Positions 1-8,292 of a stretch of DNA of 64,000 bases are shown in pieces. The DNA is from Gordonia tangerina (lineage in GTDB: Bacteria; Actinomycetota; Actinomycetes; Mycobacteriales; Mycobacteriaceae): positions 1 through 64,000 of the forward strand of contig NZ_JAKGCU010000026.1 in NCBI RefSeq assembly GCF_021556435.1, in the 5' to 3' direction. The position numbers and the translations under genes are program-made. The notes under the pieces are model-generated. The model saw only the letters and a program-made list of their open reading frames with translations. It was not told where the DNA came from and ran no database searches. Within the stretch, counting starts at the first letter, position 1, and each line of letters begins with the position of its first letter.

Positions 1-96
1 CGGGGGGGGGGGTGGGGGGGGCGGGGGCCGCCCCGGGGGGGGGGGCCCCCCCCCCCCCCCCCGGGGGGGGGCCCCCCCCCCCCCCCCCCCGCCGCG
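1..96. other. G/C homopolymer run at window edge (probable artefact)
   Basis: Almost every base is part of an uninterrupted run of G or of C, up to about 20 long, with no coding pattern. Ordinary high-GC actinobacterial sequence begins right after it. This looks like low-quality consensus at a contig end rather than biology. Confidence 0.8.
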
Positions 97-139
97 GTGT
101 TGGGATTGATGACGCAGATGCGCATCGTGTGTCGTACTC

Positions 140-1708
140 CTAGAGGGCCGACGGCTCGAGCTTGCCGTCTTTCGCGGTGGAGAGCACCGGCGGCTCTTCG
201 CCGGTGTCGTAGATGAAGCTCTTGGGCGCGAAGGTCATGCCCAGCCAGTAGACGACCGCCCCGGCCGCGGCGCCCATGAACCAGGTGAAGCTGGCCTGAT
301 ACGCGGTGCCCCAGATGACGAAGCTGATCGGCAGGATGGACGCGACGACGACCGAGATGATCGCCACCGGGTTCCATCCGTTGCGGTAGGAGTAGGACTT
401 GCCGGGGTCCATGCTGAAGAGGTCGTCGACTTCGATCTTCTGTTTCTTGATGAGATAGAAGTCGACGATCAGGATGCCGAACAGCGGGCCGATCACCGCT
501 CCCAGGGTGTCCATCGTGTAATGAATTGCCGTCGGGTTGTTGAACAGGTTCCAGGGGGTGATCAGGACCGACCCGACTGCGGCGATCATGCCGCCGGTGC
601 GCCAGGAGATCTTGGTGGGGGCCACATTCGAGAAGTCGAAGGCGGGCGAGACGAAGTTGGCCACGATGTTGATTCCGATCGTGGCGATGGCGAAGGTCAG
701 CACACCCAGGACCGCGGCGGTGGTGTTGTCGATCCGGTCGACGATGTGCACGGGATCGGTGATGATGTTGCCGTCGTCGTCACGGCCGATCACGGTGGCG
801 CCCGCCGAGACGGTGCACACAACCAGGATCGAGAAGAACAGGAAGTTGACCGGCAGACCCCAGAAGTTGCCCTTCTTGACCTCGCTGAACGTCTTGCCGT
901 AGCGAGAGAAGTCACCGAAGTTCAGCATGGGCCCGGAGAAGTAGGAGACCACCAGTGCGATGGCGCTGATCATCTGGGTGACCGACGACCAGCCGGACAG
1001 ACCGGGGCCGGTCGACAGATCGAAACTCACATTGTCCCAACCCGCCTCGACGATCAGGTAAGCCGCGAGCGCGATCATCACCACATAGACGGCCGGACCG
1101 CAGAAGTCGATGAATTTGCGGATGGTGTCCATTCCGTTCCAGAACACGAACGCCTGCAGAATCCACATCAAGATGAAGCCGGCCCAGCCGAGAATGCTCA
1201 GACCCAGGAAGCCATGCTGATCGACATCACCCCAGGGTTCCAGGCCCGGCCAGAACTTGAGCGCGAGCAGACCGAATGCGACCGATGCCAGATATGTCTG
1301 AATTCCGTACCAGACCACCGCGATACATCCGCGGATGATGGCCGGTATGTTGGCGCCCTTGACCCCGAACGAGACGCGTGTGGTGACCGGGTAGGGGACC
1401 CCGGCGAGTTGCGACGGTTTCGCGACGAGGTTGCACAGGACATTGACGATGACGATGCCGACCACCAGGGCGACGAGCACCTGCCAGGCAGCGATTCCCA
1501 ACGCGAACAGACTGCCGGCGAAGACATATCCACCGACACTGTGCACATCCGACATCCAGAAGGCAAAGATGTTGTACCAGGTCCACTTCTGTGCTTTCAG
1601 TGGCGCGAGGTCGGAATTGGTGAGGTTCTGGTGATACCCGAGTTTGATGACGCTCTCACCGGCCGCGCTTTCATGCGCGGTCACGGTGTCGGCAGATGGT
1701 GCTGACAT
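140..1708 (-). CDS. NCS1-family nucleobase/hydantoin/allantoin-type cation symporter
   Basis: An integral membrane permease of 522 aa, the usual size for the NCS1 family (Transp_cyt_pur), which imports purines, pyrimidines, hydantoins or allantoin with H+ or Na+. The N-terminal part carries the family-typical stretch with LTNSDLAP, WTWYNIFAFWMSDVHSVGGY and PYPVTTRVSFGVKGANIP, followed by about 12 hydrophobic segments. Substrate cannot be fixed from sequence alone. I chose the ATG at 1708 rather than the TTG six bases upstream because a GGGAG ribosome-binding site lies seven bases before the ATG. No nucleobase or hydantoin catabolic gene is present next to it in the window. The gene reads towards the contig edge, so operon partners may be missing. 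Confidence 0.85.
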   Translation of the reverse strand: MSAPSADTVTAHESAAGESVIKLGYHQNLTNSDLAPLKAQKWTWYNIFAFWMSDVHSVGGYVFAGSLFALGIAAWQVLVALVVGIVIVNVLCNLVAKPSQLAGVPYPVTTRVSFGVKGANIPAIIRGCIAVVWYGIQTYLASVAFGLLALKFWPGLEPWGDVDQHGFLGLSILGWAGFILMWILQAFVFWNGMDTIRKFIDFCGPAVYVVMIALAAYLIVEAGWDNVSFDLSTGPGLSGWSSVTQMISAIALVVSYFSGPMLNFGDFSRYGKTFSEVKKGNFWGLPVNFLFFSILVVCTVSAGATVIGRDDDGNIITDPVHIVDRIDNTTAAVLGVLTFAIATIGINIVANFVSPAFDFSNVAPTKISWRTGGMIAAVGSVLITPWNLFNNPTAIHYTMDTLGAVIGPLFGILIVDFYLIKKQKIEVDDLFSMDPGKSYSYRNGWNPVAIISVVVASILPISFVIWGTAYQASFTWFMGAAAGAVVYWLGMTFAPKSFIYDTGEEPPVLSTAKDGKLEPSAL

Positions 1709-1997
1709 GTGCAATCTCCCTGATGGTGACCGTCAGCGCGGGTCGGGGATGCGCTGATGAGTAAGAAGTTAGGAACGCATTGTTACCCGGCAATTAACGA
1801 AGGGATATATTTTCTCCGGTTGGTCCGGCTCTGCCGGAGTGAGGTTCCATGGAGCCTTCCGCTACCGTCCGTAGTCGCGATCTGTGCCGCTCAAAGCGAA
1901 ATTGTGTGCCACAACGGCGCCGTCCCAACTGGTGGCGACCGTCGTCGATGAGCAAGTCCGTGCCATGCCGACGGCCAATTTGTTCCGACGGTGACTC
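1709..1997. other. AT-richer intergenic region with a possible operator
   Basis: This stretch separates the permease from the gadB remnant and is clearly more AT-rich than its surroundings around 1760-1815. An inverted repeat GTTA-N9-TAAC lies at 1782-1798 and could be an operator for the divergent permease gene. I see no convincing -35/-10 pair. The part from about 1850 to 1995 is GC-rich but has stops in all frames that could belong to gadB, and I recognise no gene in it. Confidence 0.3.
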
Positions 1998-2681
1998 GAC
2001 ATCAAGATCCACGTCGACGGTGCCTCGGGCGCCATGATCGCACCGTTCTGCCAGCCCGAACTCGAGTGGGACTTCCGTGTGCCACGGGTGGTGTCGATCA
2101 ACACCTCCGGCCACAAGTACGGGCTGGTCTATCCCGGCCTGGGGTGGATCATCTGGCGCGACAAGGCGGCGCTGCCGGAGAGCATGATCTTTCACTGCAG
2201 CTACCTGGGTGGCGACATGCCCACCCTGGCGTTGAACTTCTCCCGCCCCGGTGCGCAGGCGCTGCTGCAGTACTACCAGTTCCTGCGGCTGGGCCGGGAA
2301 GGATATCGCCAGGTGCAGCAAGGCTCCCTCGACGTCGCGCAGTACCTGTCGTCCGCGATCGCCGAGATCGGCCCCTTCGAACTGGTCAGCAAAGGCGACA
2401 CCATCCCGGTCTTCGCGTGGAAGTTGAAGGCCGACCACACCGACAAGTGGACGCTGTATGACCTCTCGGATCGGCTGCGGATGAAGGGGTGGCTGGTGCC
2501 GGCCTATCCGATGGCCGACGATCTCGCGGACCTGACCCTGCAGCGCATCGTCGTTCGGGCCGGCCTGAGCCGCGACCTGGCCGATGCACTGTTGCGCGAT
2601 CTCGAAAGTGAGGTCGCGTTCCTGGACAATCTCTCGGCGCCGATGCCGAGCGAGGGGACCGGGTCACACTTTCATCACTGA
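1998..2681 (+). pseudogene. gadB: Glutamate decarboxylase, C-terminal remnant
   Basis: The conceptual product matches the C-terminal half of PLP-dependent glutamate decarboxylase, which converts glutamate to GABA and CO2 and supports acid resistance. Visible landmarks are IHVDGASGAMIAPF, then VVSINTSGHKYG with the Schiff-base lysine, WIIWRDKAALP, LNFSRPGAQ and YYQFLRLGREGY. The family is usually about 450-470 aa; only about 228 are left. The frame is open only back to a stop codon at 1992-1994, and upstream sequence does not resemble the missing substrate-binding N-terminal half. The first internal ATG is at 2034, with no evident ribosome-binding site. I therefore call it a 5'-deleted pseudogene. 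No gadC antiporter is adjacent. Confidence 0.85.
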
Positions 2682-2750
2682 GCTGGACGTCGGCGCGACC
2701 CGGAGCCTGTCCCGGTCGCGCCGACGACTCTTCGACGGAGGAGACCGCCG

Positions 2751-3272
2751 ATGCATCCTCGACACCGCTGCCGACCCCGGGCGACGCGGTTCTTCACCGG
2801 TGCCGCGTTCATCCAACTCGTCACCAGCGGGCCGGTCACCGTGGCGGTCGGATATGCGCCGGGAACGATGGTCCGGGCCCAGTGGCTGGCGGCAGCGACT
2901 CAGTTCGTCGGGACTTTGCTGTTCAACGTCAGCACCGGGGCGGCGCTCGCCGCGCACTCGATTGCCGCGCAGAAGCATTTGGTGTGGACCCCGAACGCGG
3001 AGGGTTCGGTGGCGTTCCTCATCAGCGGGTTCTTCGTGCTGATCGCCTACTCGCACACCGACCGGGCCTGGGCACCGCGCAAGCGCGACTGGTGGTCGGG
3101 TCAGATCAACATGTTGGGCTGCATCGCTTTCGGGGTGTCGGCGGTCGGCGCCTACATAACCACGAACGGCGTCACCGTGGACGCAGTGCTGGCGAACCTC
3201 GGTACGTTCATCGGCGCGATCTGCTTCTTTGTCGCGTCCGCAATCGTGCTGCCGGAGGCGGACGACACATGA
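2751..3272 (+). CDS. Membrane protein, apparently N-terminally truncated
   Basis: A 173-aa protein with four to five hydrophobic segments (FFTGAAFIQLV, TQFVGTLLFNVSTGAAL, VAFLISGFFVLIAY, NMLGCIAFGVSAVGAY, LGTFIGAICFFVASAIVL). It resembles the C-terminal part of a roughly 250-aa actinobacterial membrane protein whose N-terminus carries a YrhK-like pair of helices; that resemblance is from memory. The ATG at 2751 has a good GGAGGAG site seven bases upstream. However, the first dozen residues are arginine-rich and unlike a membrane protein, and another frame nearby reads LDTAADPG, which would fit just before FFTGAAF. A frameshift or deletion near 2785 is possible. Function unknown. It sits directly behind the gadB remnant. 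Confidence 0.55.
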   Translation: MHPRHRCRPRATRFFTGAAFIQLVTSGPVTVAVGYAPGTMVRAQWLAAATQFVGTLLFNVSTGAALAAHSIAAQKHLVWTPNAEGSVAFLISGFFVLIAYSHTDRAWAPRKRDWWSGQINMLGCIAFGVSAVGAYITTNGVTVDAVLANLGTFIGAICFFVASAIVLPEADDT

Positions 3273-3275
3273 CCG

Positions 3276-4391
3276 ATGTCGCCGCAGAACAGGACCAAAG
3301 TCCATGTCTGTGTCCACGTCGCGATGGGAGGATCAGACGTCGGTCGGGGACCCGTGAGAAAGGCCGCATGTGACGTGACGGGCTCTGGACTCGACCCAGC
3401 GGTCGTCGATCGTTGGCGCCGACTGAACGGACCAGCACACGAATTGGGGAGTCTGCGTTCCCGCCAGGTCCGTACTCGCGGTCGGCACGGCATCGACGCC
3501 TATGCCGATCTCGTCGAACTGGAAGCCGACGATCCCGACGAGTTCGAGCAGTTGGCCCTGTGGCGTCCGTTCTCGAAGATCATCGCCTTCAGCATTCTGC
3601 AGACGGCCGCGCGGACACGACGTACCAGCGCACGGATTCGTGAGTATCCATCGAACTTTCTGATCGTGGCGTGTCAGACGATCGGACGCACCACCGGGGA
3701 CGCCAACGGCCACCGGGTGTCGGCCGAACCCGGTCAGATGTCGATCACCGATAGCCGACGGCCGTATGACCTGCGCACCCACGGGGTGACCGATGCCACC
3801 GGGATCTGGGTGCCCACAGAGCTGATGGGCGCCGAGATCGCGGGTGGCGCAACAGTATCGCCGATCGCACCCGACACGGTGCTGAGCCGGTCGTGCGCTT
3901 CGCTGGTCGTCCGGTTGGCCCGCGATGCCGCCTTCGGTGGCGCCGACATCGACCTCGACACCGAACTCGCGGCCATCGAAGTCGTGCGCGCGACGCTCGA
4001 ACAGGAGCACGCCGGTGACGATCTACGCGGCAATCCGCTGTTCTTGCGGGAGGCGGTCATCGACCTGATCGAGCGCAACTTCCGCGACCCGGATTTCGGG
4101 GTGGACGCCATCGCCCGCCACCTTCACATCAGCAAACGACACCTCTACCGCGGGCTCGAGGGACAGGGACTCTCGCTGCCGGAGATGATCGCCGATCGTC
4201 GGCTGGACTGGGCGTGTACGTTGCTTGCGCAACCCGCACGGGTCCGACTCGACGGGGTCGCGCAGGCGGCGGGGTTCACCTCCGCGGCCACCCTGCGCAA
4301 CAGATTTCGGGCGAAGTTCGGCGTCGGTCCCGCGACATATCGGCGACAGCTGCAGTCAGGTGCACTCGACGGTGGCGAGGTGGATCGATGA
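3276..4391 (+). CDS. AraC-family transcriptional regulator (copy 1)
   Basis: The N-terminal ~230 residues match the AraC-binding-like effector domain found in regulators such as NphR, and the last ~100 residues form an AraC/XylS DNA-binding domain with two helix-turn-helix motifs. The HTH region includes FGVDAIARHLHISKRHLYR and the second-helix stretch VAQAAGFTSAATLRNRFRAKFGVGPATYRRQ. The start is uncertain: ATG 3276 gives 371 aa, but GTG 3354, close to the conserved DPAVVDRW segment, is an alternative. A second ATG at 3269 overlaps the preceding stop but runs into a stop after 34 codons. The gene ends in an ATGA overlap that begins a tandem repeat leading into the paralogous regulator downstream. 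Target genes are unknown. Confidence 0.8.
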   Translation: MSPQNRTKVHVCVHVAMGGSDVGRGPVRKAACDVTGSGLDPAVVDRWRRLNGPAHELGSLRSRQVRTRGRHGIDAYADLVELEADDPDEFEQLALWRPFSKIIAFSILQTAARTRRTSARIREYPSNFLIVACQTIGRTTGDANGHRVSAEPGQMSITDSRRPYDLRTHGVTDATGIWVPTELMGAEIAGGATVSPIAPDTVLSRSCASLVVRLARDAAFGGADIDLDTELAAIEVVRATLEQEHAGDDLRGNPLFLREAVIDLIERNFRDPDFGVDAIARHLHISKRHLYRGLEGQGLSLPEMIADRRLDWACTLLAQPARVRLDGVAQAAGFTSAATLRNRFRAKFGVGPATYRRQLQSGALDGGEVDR

Positions 4392-4450
4392 CCCAGGGGT
4401 GTACCGATGACCGGGGCGTACCGATGACCGGGGCGTACAGATGACCGAGG
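4387..4450 (+). repeat. Short tandem repeat carrying repeated ATGACC start/stop motifs
   Basis: Four consecutive units begin with GATGACC, at 4387, 4406, 4423 and 4440. The spacings are 19, 17 and 17 bases, and the middle two units are nearly identical (GATGACCGGGGCGTACC). The first unit contains the ATG/TGA overlap that ends the upstream regulator gene, and the last contains the start codon of the downstream one. The repeat therefore forms the whole junction between the two AraC genes and may have grown by slippage. Confidence 0.8.
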
Positions 4451-5565
4451 TCTGCGCGGGACCGCGTGGCCACATCGTGCCCGTCGGCTCGCTTCCGCCG
4501 TACTTCGCGGATTCGGGCGCCCTCGGGGTGGCACAGCCATCAGGAATTGACCGCGATCGGGTGGATCGCTGGCGATCGGCAGCAGGAGCAGACGATCCCG
4601 GTGTGACGATTCGCCGTTTCCGGGGCCGCCGCGGTCTGGCTGAGTTCCTGGGTCCGCTGCGGGTCGTATCGAGGAGTGCCGACGGCTTCGAGGCACTGGT
4701 CAGAGTCCATCAGGTGGGTGCGATCACCATTGTCGACGCGCTCGCGATGCCGTGTTCGGTGATTCGCTCGCGGCGTGAAGTCGACCCGGCCGTGGATGCC
4801 GAACTCGTGTTGCTGATCACGTCCGCCCCGGGCCGGTTGTCGCTGGCCGGGCGACCCGAGGAAGATTTTCGGGCCGGGCAGCTCATCATTCTCAGCACCG
4901 CGGAGCCGGCGACGATGACGGTGGACGACATCTGCGAGACTGTCCAGCTCACGGTGAAGGCCTCCGTGCTCGGTCGGGATGTCGTGCAGGCGTTGCGCCG
5001 GTCGCGCCCGGTCTCGCCGGACACGGCACTGGTTCGGGCCGCGACCACTTTTCTCCGACGGTTCGGACAGACCGCAGCAGCAGGGACATCGACCGAGGCC
5101 ACCGATGTCCTCGCCCAAAGCGCAGCCGTCGGGCTACTGAGATCGGTTCTGGCGCAGCAGGCCTACCGCACGCACAGCGTAGACGACACGAGCCGATCGG
5201 TTCGTGAACGCACCCTGCAACTGGTGGAACGACGCTTCGCCGACCCGGACTTCGCGGTGGCGGATGTGGCCCGCGAGCTGCACGTGAGCCGGCGTCAGCT
5301 GTATCGCCACTTCGCCGATTCCGGCGAATCGTTGGCGGCGGTTATCGCCGAGCGACGACTCGAGGAGGTGCGGATCCTGCTTGACGCACGGCCGGAGTTG
5401 CGCCTCACCGACGTCGCGGCCCGGTCGGGCTTCTCGTCGTCGGCGACGATGCGCAACCGTTTTCGCGCAGCGTTCGGCGTGACGCCGACCGAATACCGGG
5501 CCGGGCACACCATCGCAGGTGCCCCGGCCGGCCGTTTCGGTCCCGGCGAGGTGGCCGACCTCTGA
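4441..5565 (+). CDS. AraC-family transcriptional regulator (copy 2)
   Basis: A 374-aa paralogue of the regulator immediately upstream. An effector-binding-like N-terminal domain (about 40-240) is followed by an AraC-type DNA-binding domain (about 265-360). The DNA-binding part shows FAVADVARELHVSRRQLYRHF and LTDVAARSGFSSSATMRNRF, then FGVTPTEYR. Both copies share the DRWR motif near the N-terminus and the same domain order, so a tandem duplication is likely. The ATG used here is the last of four ATGACC motifs in the repeat between the genes; no strong ribosome-binding site precedes it, which would fit translation coupled to the upstream gene. Neither regulator has an obvious dedicated enzyme operon in the window. 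Confidence 0.85.
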   Translation: MTEVCAGPRGHIVPVGSLPPYFADSGALGVAQPSGIDRDRVDRWRSAAGADDPGVTIRRFRGRRGLAEFLGPLRVVSRSADGFEALVRVHQVGAITIVDALAMPCSVIRSRREVDPAVDAELVLLITSAPGRLSLAGRPEEDFRAGQLIILSTAEPATMTVDDICETVQLTVKASVLGRDVVQALRRSRPVSPDTALVRAATTFLRRFGQTAAAGTSTEATDVLAQSAAVGLLRSVLAQQAYRTHSVDDTSRSVRERTLQLVERRFADPDFAVADVARELHVSRRQLYRHFADSGESLAAVIAERRLEEVRILLDARPELRLTDVAARSGFSSSATMRNRFRAAFGVTPTEYRAGHTIAGAPAGRFGPGEVADL

Positions 5566-5614
5566 GGCTCTCGCCCACCAGCGTCCCGGAGTGATTCAGT
5601 CGCCGCCCTGACGG

Positions 5615-6322
5615 TCACCCGTCGTGGCGGACGTCCAGCGACGCGGCGGTCTCGATGACCGCACTCTCCAGACGCCGATGATGTGTTTGCGCCACCTCCA
5701 GCACTGCTTCGGTGTCGCCGGCGACGAACCCCTCGAGCATGTTCGCGTGATCGGTGTTGAGTGCTTCCTGGACGGTGGTGCCCACCGAGCGCATCACCTG
5801 GAAGGGCTCGGTGAGATTCCAGGTCGCCTCGAACATGTTGAGCAGACGCGGCATCGCGCACGGTGCGGTCAACTCGCGATGGAACTCGCGCGAGATGTCG
5901 TGGAAGGCCTTGCGATCGCTGTATTTGACCGCGGTGACCAGTTCGTCGTGATGGCGTCGGGCACGCTCGATGCCGGCGGCGTCTATACGCGACACGGCTT
6001 GTGCCAGTGCAGCCTGCTCGAGAGTGCCCCGCACGAAGTAGATCTCGCGCAGCTCGTCGATGGACAGCTGGCTCACGCGATATCCGGCGTTGCGCTGATG
6101 TACCACGAGGCCCTCACCCACCAAGGTCTTGAGGGCCTCGCGCACCGGGATCGGACTCACCTGGAAGGCGTCGGCGAGCTCGCCGGGCGGGAGTTGGATG
6201 CCCGGTGGCGCGCCGCCGGACAGGATCAGCCGACGCAGCTCTTCGAGGACGTTCGCACGCGCACTGTCCGAACGGGTTTCGACGAGTTGTGCGATCAGCC
6301 GTTCGGTCATCCGGGAGGTCAT
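5615..6322 (-). CDS. GntR-family regulator, FadR/FCD subfamily
   Basis: The 235-aa product has an N-terminal winged helix (about 15-75, with LRRLILSGGAPPG, LADAFQVSPIPVREALKTL and GLVVHQRNAGYRV) and a C-terminal helical FCD effector domain (about 85-220). That domain contains the metal/ligand-type pattern D..FH..I and H..ML. Such proteins usually repress small-molecule catabolic or transport operons and respond to carboxylic acids. I chose the ATG at 6322, whose last bases overlap the stop of the S9 peptidase gene (ATGA), over a frame start 14 codons earlier. The coupling suggests it is the last gene of the amidotransferase-peptidase operon and may autoregulate it. The gene is convergent with the AraC pair. 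Confidence 0.85.
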   Translation of the reverse strand: MTSRMTERLIAQLVETRSDSARANVLEELRRLILSGGAPPGIQLPPGELADAFQVSPIPVREALKTLVGEGLVVHQRNAGYRVSQLSIDELREIYFVRGTLEQAALAQAVSRIDAAGIERARRHHDELVTAVKYSDRKAFHDISREFHRELTAPCAMPRLLNMFEATWNLTEPFQVMRSVGTTVQEALNTDHANMLEGFVAGDTEAVLEVAQTHHRRLESAVIETAASLDVRHDG

Positions 6323-8292
6323 CGGCGGGCTCCGGTGGCGCGCGAGGGATGTGCGTGAATCCATCCGGCCACGGCTTCGGTGAGGATCTGTTGGTTGTGC
6401 CGTTTGACGATCTCGTGCCCTTCGTCGTTGAACAGCAACAGCTCGGCGACCGCGCCGCGCGCACGCAGCTCGTCGACCATCTGTTGGGATTCACTGACCG
6501 GGACGTTGGTGTCGTGCGCCCCGTGGATGACCAGCAGGGGTGCGCGGACGTCGTCGATCCGGTGGATCGGGGAGAGGTCGGCGAGCAGTTCGCGGTCGGA
6601 CTCGGGGTGCCCGTACTTGGTGTAGGCGGCCACCGCGATCCACGGTTCGGTGTTGCGGAAGAACGACTCCAGATCACTCATGCCGCAAATCGCGATCCCG
6701 GCGGCGAACATGTCGGGATGAAAGGTCAGACACGCCAGGGTGAGATAGCCACCGTAACTGCGTCCCGCGCAGTACACCGCGTCGGGATCGGCGATGCCGT
6801 GGTCGATCAGATATTCGGCACAGTCTGCCGCGTCGTCGATGCCGGCGTAGCGCCCGTAACGGTCGTCGGCGTGAGAGAACAGTCGGCCGTAGCCCGACGA
6901 TCCGCGCACGTTGGGGGCAAACACGGTGATGCCGGCGTCGACGAGCGGTCCGAACAGGAAGTTGTACTCGGGCCGGGTCTGGCCCTCGGGACCGCCGTGG
7001 AAGTACACCAGCGTCGGACCGGGGCCCGATCCGTCGTTCGGTGTTGCCCGAAACAGCCATCCGGACAGAGGCATACCGTCCCGTGCGGAGAACTGCACGA
7101 GTTCGGGCCGCAACGCGGCCGACGGTCCGTCGCCGGCGACCACGTCGTCGCGGACCGCAACCACATCGCGGCTGATCGTGTTGATCAGGTGGACGAGTGG
7201 AGAGCGCTGCGGGCTGGAGACGGTGACCGCGACGAGTTTGCCGGCGGCGCTGATGGACAGCTCGTGCGCCACCTCGCCGGGCAATCGGATCGGTTCGTGC
7301 AGCGTCTGATCGGGCAGGGTGAGGATCTGAAGTTCACTGCGGCCGGCATGATTCCACAGGAGCGCGACGGTGGACTGGTCATGCGACACGGCGAACTCGT
7401 CGACGCCGACGTCCGGCCGTTGGGCCAACACCCGGAACCGCACCCCGCGATCGGCCACTTCCACGCCGAGCAGACGCGGGAATTTGGCGTCGAAGTCGCT
7501 GACTACCAACGCCTGCACACTGTCGAGATCGCGTTGTTCGTCCTGCGGCGGACCCACGAACACCAGGGACGGATGGTCGAAACCCTGATCGAGGATGTAG
7601 CCCTGATCGGTGACCGAGCCGGGATCGTTCGGCAGCAGCGGCGTCATGGCGATGGCGTCCTCGACGGTGTCGATCCGGCGACGGATGAGGACGATGTCGC
7701 GATACCCCCGGGGGCCGACCCGCACGAGTGTTGCGCCCTTCCACGAGTCGATGAGGGCCCCGCCGACGCGGACGTCGAGGGTCATCGTCGTGCCCGTACC
7801 GGGGTGCACCCGCAGACTGTGGGCGGTGCCATCGGGTTCGGTGGCGGTGATCAGCACCCAATCGGTGTCCCAGCCGACCAGCGACACAGTTCCGAACGAG
7901 CGTCCGTCAGGCCTGGTGGCGCCGACCCGATAGGCGGTGTCGTCCTCGGCGTCGGTGGTGACCACCCACACCTGGTGATGCTCGCCGCCGCTGGGTGCGA
8001 TCTCCACGGCCAGCCAGCGGCTGTCGGTGGAGTGGATCACCCGGCGCACCGGGCCGTTGGCACGAAGTCGCACCCAGCGGAGTTCGCCGACGCCGTCGGT
8101 GGACAACGACCGCTGGGCCGCGCGTGGATAGCCGTCGCCGTCGTCGACGATGTAGGCGAAAGCCGACCCGTCCGGAGAGACCGATGCGCCATAGGTGTGC
8201 CAGCCCCGGTCGTCGAACCGGACCCGACTGGTCGGTGCGGTGGCCCGCGGGTCGATGGTGGGGCCTGACGCGAACGGCTCGCGAGCGGTCAT
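6319..8292 (-). CDS. S9-family (prolyl oligopeptidase-like) serine peptidase
   Basis: A 657-aa soluble enzyme with an N-terminal beta-propeller (about 1-400) and a C-terminal alpha/beta-hydrolase peptidase domain (about 410-650). The catalytic serine is in GRSYGG, the aspartate in HGAHDTNVP and the histidine in NDEGHE; YFHGGPEGQ forms the oxyanion-hole region. Family members cleave short peptides or acyl-peptides in the cytoplasm. The start ATG at 8292 overlaps the stop of the upstream amidotransferase gene (ATGA), and its own stop overlaps the GntR start, so the three genes are translationally coupled. The context suggests a peptide- or dipeptide-related substrate, possibly the product of the amidotransferase, but that is inference. 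No signal peptide is visible. Confidence 0.85.
   Translation of the reverse strand: MTAREPFASGPTIDPRATAPTSRVRFDDRGWHTYGASVSPDGSAFAYIVDDGDGYPRAAQRSLSTDGVGELRWVRLRANGPVRRVIHSTDSRWLAVEIAPSGGEHHQVWVVTTDAEDDTAYRVGATRPDGRSFGTVSLVGWDTDWVLITATEPDGTAHSLRVHPGTGTTMTLDVRVGGALIDSWKGATLVRVGPRGYRDIVLIRRRIDTVEDAIAMTPLLPNDPGSVTDQGYILDQGFDHPSLVFVGPPQDEQRDLDSVQALVVSDFDAKFPRLLGVEVADRGVRFRVLAQRPDVGVDEFAVSHDQSTVALLWNHAGRSELQILTLPDQTLHEPIRLPGEVAHELSISAAGKLVAVTVSSPQRSPLVHLINTISRDVVAVRDDVVAGDGPSAALRPELVQFSARDGMPLSGWLFRATPNDGSGPGPTLVYFHGGPEGQTRPEYNFLFGPLVDAGITVFAPNVRGSSGYGRLFSHADDRYGRYAGIDDAADCAEYLIDHGIADPDAVYCAGRSYGGYLTLACLTFHPDMFAAGIAICGMSDLESFFRNTEPWIAVAAYTKYGHPESDRELLADLSPIHRIDDVRAPLLVIHGAHDTNVPVSESQQMVDELRARGAVAELLLFNDEGHEIVKRHNQQILTEAVAGWIHAHPSRATGARR

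Noticed and set aside
521..1705. 394-codon frame on the plus strand opposite the permease
   Set aside because: The minus-strand frame gives a clean 12-helix NCS1 transporter with a ribosome-binding site; this one is an arginine/aspartate-rich shadow.
3269..3373. 34-codon frame starting in an ATGA overlap after the membrane gene
   Set aside because: It has no recognisable content and lies inside the possible N-terminal region of the AraC gene; mentioned only as a start-site ambiguity.
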